Assembly: GCA_026393245.1 (NCBI GenBank)
Contig: JAPLAO010000141.1
Coordinates: 1-64,000 of the forward strand
DNA: 64,000 bases
Source: Mycobacterium sp.
GTDB taxonomy: Bacteria; Actinomycetota; Actinomycetes; Mycobacteriales; Mycobacteriaceae
Direction of reading: 5' to 3'
Below the pieces are notes generated by a model. It did no database searches. It was not told the DNA's origin and worked only from the letters and a program-made list of their open reading frames with translations. Position numbers and translations under genes: made by a program. Positions 20,552 to 31,329 of this stretch are shown one piece after another (the first letter of the stretch is position 1; the number at the start of each line of letters is the position of its first letter).

Positions 20552-21757
20552 CTACGGTGCCAGGTCCCACAGTTCGACCTGCTCACCGACGGCCAGTGCG
20601 GTGACGTCTTCGCTGATGTTGAGCAGGCAGTCTGCCGAGGCCAGCCAGCGCAGGTGGTGCGATGCGGGCGGGCCGTAGCTGACCACGGTCCCGGAGTCGC
20701 GGTCGTAGACACCCCGGCGGAACTGCCGTCGGCCGGCCGGTGAGGTGAGCGCTTCGGCCAGCACCGCGGTGCACACCGGGCGGTGTGGGTGCGCGCACCC
20801 CATCGCGGCGCGCAATGCGGGCCGGATGAACACCTCGAAGGACACCAGCGCGCTGACCGGGTTGCCGGGCAGTGTGACGATCGCGGCGCCCGTCGCGGTT
20901 CGCCCCGCGCCCTGCGGCATCCCGGGCTGCATCGCGACCTTCACGAACTCGACGCCACCGCCGGTGCCGAAGGCGTCTTTGACCACCTCGTAGGCCCCGG
21001 CGCTGACGCCGCCTGAGGTGATGATCAGATCGGTCCGACCCGCGTAGGAGTCGAGCAGCGCGGTGAACCGCGCGGCGTCGTCGTCACAGGTGACCGTGGC
21101 CACCACCTCGGCCCCGGCGTCGCGCACCGCGGCGGCGAGCATCACCGCGTTGGACTCATAGATCTGGCCCGGCCGCAGCGGAGTTCCAGCCGCCACCAAC
21201 TCCGACCCGGTGGAGATCACCAGCACCCGCTGACGCGCAATGATCTCCAGTTCGCCGATTCCGAGCGCGGCCACCAAGCCCAATGCGGCCGGCCCGACGA
21301 CCTGTCCGGCGTGCAGCACCGTACTGCCGGCTGCGACATCCTCCCCGGCCCGACGGATGTGCTGCCCGGCCTTCGGAGTTGCCGTGATCGCGACCATCTC
21401 GACTCCACCGTCAGTGCTCTCGACGGCGACCACCGCCGTTGCTCCCGACGGCATCGGTGCGCCCGTCATGATGCGGTGCGCCGTGCCCGCAATCAACGTG
21501 AGCGCATCGGTCCGGCCGGCCGGAATATCCTCGGCCACAGGAAGTTTCACCGGGTTCTCGACACTCGCCCCGGTCACGTCCTCGTACCGAACCGCGTAGC
21601 CGTCCATCGACGAGTTATCGAAAATCGGGAGTGACAGCCCGGCGATCACGTCGTGGGCGAGCACCAGTCCGGCAGCGTCGACCAGACCAACGGTGACAGC
21701 GGGCCGTGCGGTGATCAGCTCCGAGACAACGCGCTGATGCTCCGCGACGCTACGCAT
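20552..21757 (-). CDS. moeA: Molybdopterin molybdenumtransferase MoeA
   Basis: [70 protein letters not shown]. Confidence 0.94.
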   Translation of the reverse strand: MRSVAEHQRVVSELITARPAVTVGLVDAAGLVLAHDVIAGLSLPIFDNSSMDGYAVRYEDVTGASVENPVKLPVAEDIPAGRTDALTLIAGTAHRIMTGAPMPSGATAVVAVESTDGGVEMVAITATPKAGQHIRRAGEDVAAGSTVLHAGQVVGPAALGLVAALGIGELEIIARQRVLVISTGSELVAAGTPLRPGQIYESNAVMLAAAVRDAGAEVVATVTCDDDAARFTALLDSYAGRTDLIITSGGVSAGAYEVVKDAFGTGGGVEFVKVAMQPGMPQGAGRTATGAAIVTLPGNPVSALVSFEVFIRPALRAAMGCAHPHRPVCTAVLAEALTSPAGRRQFRRGVYDRDSGTVVSYGPPASHHLRWLASADCLLNISEDVTALAVGEQVELWDLAP

Positions 21758-21768
21758 CCGAGGTGTCC

Positions 21769-22683
21769 CTACACCGGGTAGGTGACGCCGGTGAGTTCCT
21801 CGGACACGGTCCAGAGTCGTTCCTGGATCGCCTCATCCCTGGACTGTTCGCTCGTCGTCGCCAGTTCGGGGTAGCCGCGCATCTCCCGGAAGCCGTCGGG
21901 ACCCCAGTACTGGCCCCCCTTGACTTTCGGGTCGGTCGCGGCGCGCAGTGTCGCGAGTGCACCGACCTCAGAGGTGTTCAGCACCTTGCCGAACAGCCAC
22001 GCCACGCCCGGCAGTTCGTAGCCGGGGACGTGCCGGCTGAGTTCGGTGGCAGCCACGCCGGGGTGCGCGGCGACCGCGATGGTCTTGGCCTTGGCTGCGG
22101 CCAGCCGCCGCTGCAGGTCGTAGGCGAACATCAGGTTGGCCAGCTTGGACTGGCCGTAGGAGGCGACCTTGTCGTAGCTGCGACTTTCCCACTGCAGATC
22201 GGCGAAGTCGATCTTGGCCTTGATCTTGTGGGCGATGCTGGCCACCACGACGACACGGGAGCTATCCACCGGAAGAAGGTTTTTCAGCAGGAGCCCGGTG
22301 AGCGCGAAGTGACCGAGGTGGTTGGTGCCGAACTGCAATTCGAACCCGTCGGCGGTCGTCGACTTCGGCGGGTACATCACGCCGGCGTTGTTGATCAGCA
22401 GGTCGATGCGCGGGTATGCGACGGCGAGTTCGGCGCCTGCTGTGCGTACCGAAGCCAGCGAGCCCAGGTCCAATTTGTGTACCGCGACCTCAGCGCCGGG
22501 GGTCAGTTTCCGGATGCGGGCGGCAGCCTCCTCGCCCTTGGCGGTGTCGCGGACCGCCATCACCACCTTCGCGCCGCGGGCGGCCAGTGCTCGTGCGTTG
22601 TCATAGCCGAGACCGGTGTTGGAGCCGGTGACGATGGCCAGTCGGCCGCTCTGGTCGGGAACGTTTTCCTCAGTCCAAGTCAT
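21769..22683 (-). CDS. Short-chain dehydrogenase/reductase (Rv0439c-like)
   Basis: AIVTGSNTGLGYDNARALAARGAKVVMAVRD, LLINNAGVMYPP, FGTNHLGHFALTGLLL, YGQSKLANLMF. Confidence 0.93.
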   Translation of the reverse strand: MTWTEENVPDQSGRLAIVTGSNTGLGYDNARALAARGAKVVMAVRDTAKGEEAAARIRKLTPGAEVAVHKLDLGSLASVRTAGAELAVAYPRIDLLINNAGVMYPPKSTTADGFELQFGTNHLGHFALTGLLLKNLLPVDSSRVVVVASIAHKIKAKIDFADLQWESRSYDKVASYGQSKLANLMFAYDLQRRLAAAKAKTIAVAAHPGVAATELSRHVPGYELPGVAWLFGKVLNTSEVGALATLRAATDPKVKGGQYWGPDGFREMRGYPELATTSEQSRDEAIQERLWTVSEELTGVTYPV

Positions 22684-22741
22684 GGTTAGAACATACTCAA
22701 CGCCGCGGTGGGCCCGGCGGCAAGCACTAGGGTCTATTGAC

Positions 22742-23542
22742 ATGCCCGTCGGCCCGGTGGTGTTCGACATCGACGGTGTACTGGTGACGTCGTGGCGCCC
22801 CATCCCCGGCGCCGTCGAGACATTGCGCGTCCTCGCCGATCGTCGGATCGCCTGCTCCTACCTCACCAACACCACGACGCTGACCCGAGTGCAGATCGCC
22901 TCGGCGCTGTCGGATGCCGGCATGAACGTCCGGCCCGATGAGGTGATCACCGCCGCTGGCCTGACCGCCGATTATGTCCGCGCGCGCTATCCGGGTGCCC
23001 GATGCCTTCTGGTCAACAACGGTGACATCGCGGCCGACATGCCCGGCCTGGATATCGTCAGCGATGTCGCGAACGCCGAGAAGCCCGACGTGATCCTGCT
23101 CGGCGGCGCCGGCCCGGAGTACAACCATCGGACGCTGAGTCGGGTCTACGAGTGGATGGCCTCCGGTGTCCCGGTGGTGGCGATGCACCGCAGCACCGCC
23201 TGGGAAACTGATGCGGGCCTGCTGATCGACACCGGTATGTACCTGATCGGGATGGAGCAGGCCTCCGGTCGCACGGTGACCGCGGTGGGAAAGCCCGCCC
23301 CGGCAGGATTCCAGGCCGCCGCCGCCCGGCTGGGTGTCGACCCCGACGAGACGTACATGGTCGGCGATGACCTCAACAATGACGTCCTGCCCGCCCAGGT
23401 GGTCGGCATGACCGGCGTGCTTGTGCGAACCGGGAAGTTCCGGCAGGAGACCGTAGACCGTTGGGCCGCAGACGAATTCGCGATGCAACCCAATTACATC
23501 ATCGACTCGGTTGCAGATATTCCAGCTCTGCTGGGTCTATGA
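22742..23542 (+). CDS. HAD-superfamily (NagD-like) hydrolase
   Basis: VVFDIDGVLVTSWRPIPGAVETLRVLADRR, CSYLTNTTTLTR, GVDPDETYMVGDDLNNDVLPAQ. Confidence 0.9.
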   Translation: MPVGPVVFDIDGVLVTSWRPIPGAVETLRVLADRRIACSYLTNTTTLTRVQIASALSDAGMNVRPDEVITAAGLTADYVRARYPGARCLLVNNGDIAADMPGLDIVSDVANAEKPDVILLGGAGPEYNHRTLSRVYEWMASGVPVVAMHRSTAWETDAGLLIDTGMYLIGMEQASGRTVTAVGKPAPAGFQAAAARLGVDPDETYMVGDDLNNDVLPAQVVGMTGVLVRTGKFRQETVDRWAADEFAMQPNYIIDSVADIPALLGL

Positions 23543-23543
23543 A

Positions 23544-25229
23544 CTAGGCGCTGCGCCAACCGCGCAGATTCTCGATGCGTTCCTGCAACTGGTCGCTGTT
23601 GGCGGCCGCGACCGGCGGGCCACCGCACACCCGGCGCAACTCGTTGTGGATCCAGCCGTGCGACTTGCCGCTGCGGTGATGTATCGCCGATACCAGGGTG
23701 TTGAGCTCACGCCGGAGATCACGCAACTGCCCGTGGGTGGATACCCGCACGGGCAGTCCGGAGGCCGACCGCGTCGCCAGTTGCTCATCTTGTCTGCGGC
23801 GCAGCAGGTCTCGCATCTGCGCGGTGTCGAGGAGACCGGGGATCCCGAGATAGTCCGCCTCCTCGGCGCTGCCGGCGGGTGTGGCGGTGCCGAATGACGA
23901 GCCGTCGAAGATCACCTGATCCAGTTCGGCGTCGGAGCCGAGGAACTCGAAGCCGTTGTCGGCGTCGGTCGGCTCGGTGCGCTGACGATCGTCAACCTCG
24001 TCGAAGCCGAGCGACTCGCGGTGTGGCTTGCCCAGCACATGGTTGCGCTGCGCCTCGAGTTCGCTGGCCAACTGCAGCAGCGACGGCACCGACGGCAGGA
24101 AGATGCTCGCGGTCTCTCCTTGTGTTCGGGAGCGGACGAATCGGCCGATCGCCTGGGCGAAGAACAGCGGTGTCGACGCGCTGGTGGCGTAGACGCCCAC
24201 CGCCAGGCGCGGCACGTCGACACCTTCGGAGACCATCCGCACCGCCACCAGCCAGCGGTTCGTGCCCTTCTCGAATGCACTGATCCGGTCCGAGGATCCG
24301 GGATCGTCGGAGAGCACCAGCGTCGGCGCTTCGCCGGTGATGGCGGTCAGCAGTGCGGCGTAGGCACGCGCGGCATTCTGGTCGGAGGCGATCACCATGC
24401 CGCCGGCGTCCGGCATCCCGCCGTCGCGCAGTTGCGACAGTCGGGTGTCGGCCGCACTGATGACCGCGGGCATCCATTCGCCGTCCGGATCCAGTGCCGT
24501 CCGCCAGGCGCGCGCCGTCTGTTCGGCACTCAGCGGCTCGCCGAGTCGGGCGGCGAACTCCTCGCCGGCATTGTTACGCCAGCGGGCCTCGCCCGAGTAG
24601 GCCAGGAAGATCACCGGGCGCACCACACCGTCGGTGAGCGCATCGGAGTAGCCGTAGGTGTGATCGGCCCTGGAGTGTCGGAAGCCCGCAGCGTCCGCTT
24701 CGTAGCTGATGAACGGGATGGCGCTGTCATCGCTGCGGAACGGCGTCCCGGTCAGGCCGAGTCGCCGGGTGGCGTCGGAGAAGGCCTCCCGGATGCCCTC
24801 ACCCCAACTCTTGGCATCCCCGCCGTGGTGGATCTCATCGAAGATCACCAGCGTGCGCCGGTTCTCGGTGCGCACCCGATGCCGCATCGGATGGCTGGCC
24901 ACCTGGGCATAGGTCACCACGACACCGTGGTAGTCGTCGGAGGTGGTGGCGTTGGAGTTGGAGAAGCGCGGATCCAGCGAGATCCCGGCCGCCGTACCCG
25001 CGCCGGCCCACTGGGTCTTGAGGTGTTCGGTGGGCACCACGACGGTGATGCGCTCCACGGTGCCGTCGGCCAGCAATTCGCCGGCGATGCGCAGGGCGAA
25101 CGCCGTCTTTCCCGCTCCCGGCGTTGCCACCAGCAGAAAGTCGCGTGGCCTGGCGGTCAGATAGCGCACTAGGGCCCGCCGTTGCCAGCCCCGCAATGCC
25201 TGGGTGCTGGGCGCTTCGACTGCCCGCAC
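23544..25229 (-). CDS. DEAD/DEAH-box (SF2) helicase-family protein
   Basis: ATPGAGKTAFALRIA (Walker A), VIFDEIHHGG (DExH), RRLGLTGTPFRSD, AIGRFVRSRTQGE (motif VI); GTG at 25229 preceded by AAGGGAGG. Confidence 0.88.
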   Translation of the reverse strand: MRAVEAPSTQALRGWQRRALVRYLTARPRDFLLVATPGAGKTAFALRIAGELLADGTVERITVVVPTEHLKTQWAGAGTAAGISLDPRFSNSNATTSDDYHGVVVTYAQVASHPMRHRVRTENRRTLVIFDEIHHGGDAKSWGEGIREAFSDATRRLGLTGTPFRSDDSAIPFISYEADAAGFRHSRADHTYGYSDALTDGVVRPVIFLAYSGEARWRNNAGEEFAARLGEPLSAEQTARAWRTALDPDGEWMPAVISAADTRLSQLRDGGMPDAGGMVIASDQNAARAYAALLTAITGEAPTLVLSDDPGSSDRISAFEKGTNRWLVAVRMVSEGVDVPRLAVGVYATSASTPLFFAQAIGRFVRSRTQGETASIFLPSVPSLLQLASELEAQRNHVLGKPHRESLGFDEVDDRQRTEPTDADNGFEFLGSDAELDQVIFDGSSFGTATPAGSAEEADYLGIPGLLDTAQMRDLLRRRQDEQLATRSASGLPVRVSTHGQLRDLRRELNTLVSAIHHRSGKSHGWIHNELRRVCGGPPVAAANSDQLQERIENLRGWRSA

Positions 25230-25333
25230 CCGCAGGCCTCCCTTCTGACCGAGTCGGACTCTAATGCAATCCCATCCGAGCGGACTGCGCCACGAACGCG
25301 TGTCGAAGAGGGGGTACACCCTGGGTGAACAAT

Positions 25334-25360
25334 CTTGCACTCGGCATGGACGAGTGCTAG
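25334..25360. promoter_or_regulatory. CIRCE-like element (HrcA operator), copy 1
   Basis: CTTGCACTC-N9-GAGTGCTAG, close to TTAGCACTC-N9-GAGTGCTAA. Confidence 0.85.
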
Positions 25361-25368
25361 AAATAGTG

Positions 25369-25395
25369 TTGGCACTCACGACCGGTGAGTGCTAG
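25369..25395. promoter_or_regulatory. CIRCE element (HrcA operator), copy 2
   Basis: TTGGCACTC-ACGACCGGT-GAGTGCTAG upstream of groEL2. Confidence 0.93.
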
Positions 25396-25408
25396 GTCGG
25401 GACGGTGA

Positions 25409-27127
<1,719 letters not shown>

Positions 27128-27135
27128 GTCCCTTT

Positions 27136-27179
27136 CACGAAAAAGCCCGGCCCGCTTTCGCGAGTCGGGCTTTTTCGTG
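27136..27179. terminator. Bidirectional intrinsic-type terminator between groEL2 and the convergent amidohydrolase
   Basis: CACGAAAAAGCCCG...CGGGCTTTTTCGTG inverted repeat (14-bp arms). Confidence 0.9.
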
Positions 27180-27187
27180 TCCCCGAG

Positions 27188-28909
27188 CTAGGCGACCGGC
27201 TCCGCCTGCCGGCCGCGGATCAGCCGGCCCGGCCGGGCCGGGGTCGGCACGCCGTTCTCGGCGATCACCTCACCGGAGACCACGGTGGCGACGTAGCCGT
27301 CGGCGCTCTGGTCGAGGCGGCGTCCGCCACCGGGCAGGTCGTGGGCGATAACGGGCCGATGCAGGCTGAGCCCCTCGTGATCGATGACATTGAGATCGCC
27401 CTTGTAGCCCAACGCGATTCGGCCGCGGTCGGATAGCCCGGCCACCCGCGCGGGCACCGACGTCAACTGGCGCACCGCCTCGGCCACGCTGAGCCGGCCC
27501 GTCGACCGGTCTCGCGCCCAGTGCGCCAGCACGAAGGTCGGATAGCTCGCGTCGCAGATCATGCCGTAGTGCGCGCCGCCGTCGCCCAGACCCAGGACCA
27601 CATCGTCGCGGAGCATCAACTCGGCGACAGTGTCCAGCGAGTTGTTCTCGTAGTTGGCCAGCGCCACCATCATCATGGCGTGCCCGTCGTCGTCGAGCAG
27701 ACGGTCGTAGGCCTCTTCGAGTGGGCTGACCCCGCGGGCCGCTGCGCGGGCCAGGATGCTGTCCTGGGCGGCGGGCTCGTAGTTCGCCGGTTCGGTGAAC
27801 GGGAACATCCACTCCCAGGACTGCGCGAAGTACATGAACGGGTGTCCCACCCCGGGCTTGTCGGCCAGAATACGCCTGCGCACTTGTGGTTTGCGCATCT
27901 GCGCCACCCGCTCGGCCAGTGGTAGGCCAGCGATCTCCTGGTAGCTCGGGTACAGCACGAACGGGTTTGCGGTCAGCTCCAGGCCGATCACCAGGCCGAT
28001 CGGCCGGGCGAAAACCTGTGCGGTGATCTCGGCACCGGAGGCCCTGAACTTCTCGATCAGGTTCACCGCACCCGGCCAGATCGGATCACCGGAGTTGCCG
28101 GTCGTCAGGGTGAAGGTGACCGGCACCCCGGCGTCGGCCGCCGCCTCGAACACCTGCTGCAGCACCGGTTCGTAACCGCCGGCCGGAAGGTCCGGAATGA
28201 ACTGCAGCAGGCCGCCACCGCCGTCGGCCATCCCGCCGACGATCGCGGCGATCTCGTCGTAGGAAGCGTCATAGGTGGGAATGGGTTCTCCGCTGCCGGT
28301 CTTGTGGAATGCGAATCGCGATGACGAAACACCCAGTGCGCCAACCTCGATCGCCTCTGCCGCCAGCGTGCGCATCAGCGCCAGATCCTCCGGCGTCGCG
28401 GGTTCACGGTCCGCGCCGCGCTGGCCCATCACGTACACCCGCAGCGGCGAGTGCGGCAGGTAGGCCGCAACGTCGATATCGCGGCGGCGGCCCTCCAGGG
28501 CATCCAGGTACTGCGGGAAGGTCTCCCAGTCCCACGGCAGTCCTTCGGTCATCACCACGCCGGGAATGTCCTCGACACCGGCCATCACATCCACCAGCAC
28601 GTCATGGTCCTCGGGCCGGCACGGCGCGAAGCCCACTCCGCAGTTGCCCATCACCGCCGTGGTGACACCGTGCGACGATGACGGGCTCATCCGCTCCGAC
28701 CAGATCGCCTGGCCGTCGTAGTGGGTGTGCAGGTCCACGAATCCGGGCGTGACGAGTAGCCCGTCGGCGTCGATCTCGCGGGTGCCGGATCCACCGACGG
28801 TGCCGATCGCGACGATGACGCCGTCGGACACTGCGATGTCCCCGCGGTACGGCTCACCACCGAGGCCGTCGACGATGGTGCCGTTCCGGATGACCAGGTC
28901 ATAGCTCAT
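27188..28909 (-). CDS. N-acyl-D-amino-acid deacylase / amidohydrolase family
   Basis: MSYDLVIRNGTIVDGLGGEPYRGDIAVSDGVIVAIG, VTPGFVDLHTHYDGQ, MGNCGVGFAPCRPED. Confidence 0.92.
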   Translation of the reverse strand: MSYDLVIRNGTIVDGLGGEPYRGDIAVSDGVIVAIGTVGGSGTREIDADGLLVTPGFVDLHTHYDGQAIWSERMSPSSSHGVTTAVMGNCGVGFAPCRPEDHDVLVDVMAGVEDIPGVVMTEGLPWDWETFPQYLDALEGRRRDIDVAAYLPHSPLRVYVMGQRGADREPATPEDLALMRTLAAEAIEVGALGVSSSRFAFHKTGSGEPIPTYDASYDEIAAIVGGMADGGGGLLQFIPDLPAGGYEPVLQQVFEAAADAGVPVTFTLTTGNSGDPIWPGAVNLIEKFRASGAEITAQVFARPIGLVIGLELTANPFVLYPSYQEIAGLPLAERVAQMRKPQVRRRILADKPGVGHPFMYFAQSWEWMFPFTEPANYEPAAQDSILARAAARGVSPLEEAYDRLLDDDGHAMMMVALANYENNSLDTVAELMLRDDVVLGLGDGGAHYGMICDASYPTFVLAHWARDRSTGRLSVAEAVRQLTSVPARVAGLSDRGRIALGYKGDLNVIDHEGLSLHRPVIAHDLPGGGRRLDQSADGYVATVVSGEVIAENGVPTPARPGRLIRGRQAEPVA

Positions 28910-28936
28910 GGCAGTCAGATTACGACGTTCCGGTGC

Positions 28937-29572
28937 GTGCTCCCGGAAAACTCCCCGGCTGGCCCATACCATGTGATGCACGGGACGGGACTGTGTCTGG
29001 AGGACCGCGAACTGATCGACAGGGCGCTGCTGGGGTGGCCGTTCGTCGGCATGCCGTTGATGGTGCTGCTCGGGCTCGGCGTCCGCGGCGGCGCAACCGG
29101 AATCGACGGGATCTTTCAGCAGGCCGGGGGTGGCCCGCTGAGTTCACTGCTGCTCTTCACCGACCCCCGCACCGTCAGTGCGGTGCTGGTCGGCTCGCTG
29201 GGCGTGGCGGTCTTCCGGCGGCTGTGGGCATTGCTTCCGATGATCGTGCTGGCGCCCTACCTCGGGGTGTGGGCGAGTCAGGCGCTCAAGCCCCTGTTCG
29301 GCCGGATGAAGGGCGACGCGCTGGCCTATCCGAGTGGACACACCACGCTCATGGTCGTGGCACTGGGCATGCTGCTGCTCGCGGTGGGTACGCGGCGCTG
29401 GGTCCTGGCGGCGGTCGGGGTGTTCGCCGCGCTGGGAATCCTGGGCCAGGCCACCGCCTACCACTACTTCACCGATTCGGTGGGCTCGGTGCTCTTGGGT
29501 ACCTCTCTGGTGTGCCTGGCCGCGGCGGTCCTGCGCAGGGTGCGGCGTCTACGTCCGTTCATCTTCCGGTAA
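28937..29572 (+). CDS. PAP2-family phosphatase, integral membrane
   Basis: KPLFGRMKGDALAYPSGHTTLMVV and ATAYHYFTDSVGSVLLG PAP2 motifs; start may be ATG at about 28976. Confidence 0.85.
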   Translation: MLPENSPAGPYHVMHGTGLCLEDRELIDRALLGWPFVGMPLMVLLGLGVRGGATGIDGIFQQAGGGPLSSLLLFTDPRTVSAVLVGSLGVAVFRRLWALLPMIVLAPYLGVWASQALKPLFGRMKGDALAYPSGHTTLMVVALGMLLLAVGTRRWVLAAVGVFAALGILGQATAYHYFTDSVGSVLLGTSLVCLAAAVLRRVRRLRPFIFR

Positions 29573-29607
29573 CCCAGCCGTTGCCCTGGCGGGCTACTTT
29601 CCCGCGC

Positions 29608-30471
29608 GTGACCACGACACCGTTTGAAAAAGGTTTCTCCGTATTCGACGACGACGATGACGACCCGGTACTGATCGATTCCTCCGGTGCTCCCGTCGAC
29701 ACCTGGCGGGAGAACTACCCATACGACGAGCGCATGAGCCGCACCGAGTATGAGGAGCAGAAGCGCCTGCTGCAGATCGAGTTGCTCAAACTGCAGAAGT
29801 GGACCCAGGCCAACGGCCTGCGGCACGTTCTGGTGTTCGAGGGCCGCGACGCTGCCGGTAAGGGCGGCACCATCAAGCGGTTCATGGAGCATCTCAACCC
29901 GCGCGGCGCGCGCGTGATCGCCCTGGAGAAGCCGACCGAAAAGGAACGCACCCAGTGGTACTTCCAGCGCTACGTCCACCATCTGCCGGCCGCCGGTGAG
30001 ATCGTGATGTTCGACCGCTCCTGGTACAACCGGGCCGGTGTCGAGCGGGTCATGGGCTTCTGCACGCCCAGGCAACATGCCGAATTCGTCCGGCAGGCAC
30101 CGCTTTTCGAGCAGATGCTCGTCAACGACGCGATCAGCCTCACCAAGTTGTGGTTCTCGGTGTCGTCATCCGAGCAGCGCACCCGCTTTACCATCCGCCA
30201 TGTCGATCCGGTCCGGCAGTGGAAGCTCTCGCCCACGGACCTCGCCTCGCTGGACAAGTGGGACGCCTACACCGCGGCCAAGGAAGACATGTTCACCTGG
30301 ACCGACACCGAGATCGCGCCGTGGACTGTCATCAAGAGCAATGACAAGAAACGGGCCCGCATCAACGCGATGCGTCACGTGCTCAGCAAGTTCGACTACG
30401 ACAACAAAGACCATGAGATCGTCGGCGAACCCGACCCGCTGATCGTGGGCCGCGCCACCGCCGAGGACTAG
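29608..30471 (+). CDS. ppk2: Polyphosphate kinase 2
   Basis: VFEGRDAAGKGGTIKRFMEHLNPRGARVIALEKPTEKERTQWYFQRYVHHLPAAGEIVMFDRSWYNRAGVERVMGFC. Confidence 0.95.
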   Translation: MTTTPFEKGFSVFDDDDDDPVLIDSSGAPVDTWRENYPYDERMSRTEYEEQKRLLQIELLKLQKWTQANGLRHVLVFEGRDAAGKGGTIKRFMEHLNPRGARVIALEKPTEKERTQWYFQRYVHHLPAAGEIVMFDRSWYNRAGVERVMGFCTPRQHAEFVRQAPLFEQMLVNDAISLTKLWFSVSSSEQRTRFTIRHVDPVRQWKLSPTDLASLDKWDAYTAAKEDMFTWTDTEIAPWTVIKSNDKKRARINAMRHVLSKFDYDNKDHEIVGEPDPLIVGRATAED

Positions 30472-30540
30472 GCGGCAGGATCGAACTTTTTCTGGTCCTC
30501 CCGGCACTGCCGGGCGAATCGGTTCATCTGGATTATCGCG

Positions 30541-30891
30541 CTAGGAGAAAAGCCCCAGCGCGTAAGTGCAGATGAACAGGTTTATCAGCAGCATTGCCAG
30601 GGCCGCCAGGGAGTCCGGCAGCGTTGACCTGGACCGAAAACGGACGGCCAAACCGAGGACCATCAACAGGGCCAAGCCACCGGACGCGACAACCACGAGT
30701 GGCGGTATGAAGTAGCCGGCGATGAGCCCCGCGGCACCGAGCAGTTCGAGGATGCCGGTGAGTTTGCGGAAGTTGGGCAGTCCGAATTGTTCGAACTCGG
30801 TGACCATCGCGTTGGAAAACAGTACGGCCGCGCCATAGTAAAGGAAGAGTATGGCCGACAGTGGCTTCAGAATTTGATAGAGAGTATTCAT
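30541..30891 (-). CDS. DoxX-family membrane protein
   Basis: YYGAAVLFSNAMVTEFEQFGLPNFRKLTGILELLGAAGLIAGYFIPPLVV; ORF extends to 30918 if the upstream ATG is used. Confidence 0.8.
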   Translation of the reverse strand: MNTLYQILKPLSAILFLYYGAAVLFSNAMVTEFEQFGLPNFRKLTGILELLGAAGLIAGYFIPPLVVVASGGLALLMVLGLAVRFRSRSTLPDSLAALAMLLINLFICTYALGLFS

Positions 30892-30951
30892 GAAGTCATG
30901 AACCGGTAGATTTGTCATTCATCGGCTGCAATCCTACAGCGAAGGCATCAA

Positions 30952-31329
30952 ATGTCATCTTCTGCAGTATCCATCGGTCTCCAGGTCATCGCCGGACTCG
31001 GACTCCTCAATGTGTGGTTGGTTCGTCCCCGGTCGGCGACCGCATTTCGTGGCGGTTCAGCGCAGTCGCTGAGAGAAGAGTTCGTCGCGTATGGCCTGCC
31101 CGAGTGGTGCTTCTACGCGGTCGGCGGAGCCAAGATCGTGTCCGCGGTGCTGCTGATCATTGGGATCTGGGTGCCACAGGTGGTGGTGCCGGCGGCGCTG
31201 GTCGTCGCGGCATTGATGGTCGGGGCGTTGGCGATGCACGTGAAGGTCAAGGACCCGCTGACCAAGTCGGTGCCGGCGCTCCTGATGCTGGCGTTGGTCG
31301 TCGGGATCGTGGTGCTTCGGCGCGTCTAG
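30952..31329 (+). CDS. DoxX-like membrane protein
   Basis: EEFVAYGLPEWCFYAVGGAKIVSAVLLIIGIWVPQVVVPAALVVAALM. Confidence 0.78.
   Translation: MSSSAVSIGLQVIAGLGLLNVWLVRPRSATAFRGGSAQSLREEFVAYGLPEWCFYAVGGAKIVSAVLLIIGIWVPQVVVPAALVVAALMVGALAMHVKVKDPLTKSVPALLMLALVVGIVVLRRV

Noticed and set aside
28933-29607. N-terminal extension of the PPK2 ORF upstream of 29608
   Set aside because: It overlaps the PAP2 phosphatase in another frame and has low-complexity Arg/Gly/Pro composition; PPK2 homology begins after GTG 29608.
30500-30514. CCCGGCACTGCCGGG as a terminator between ppk2 and the DoxX gene
   Set aside because: Short hairpin without a U-tract; too weak to call.
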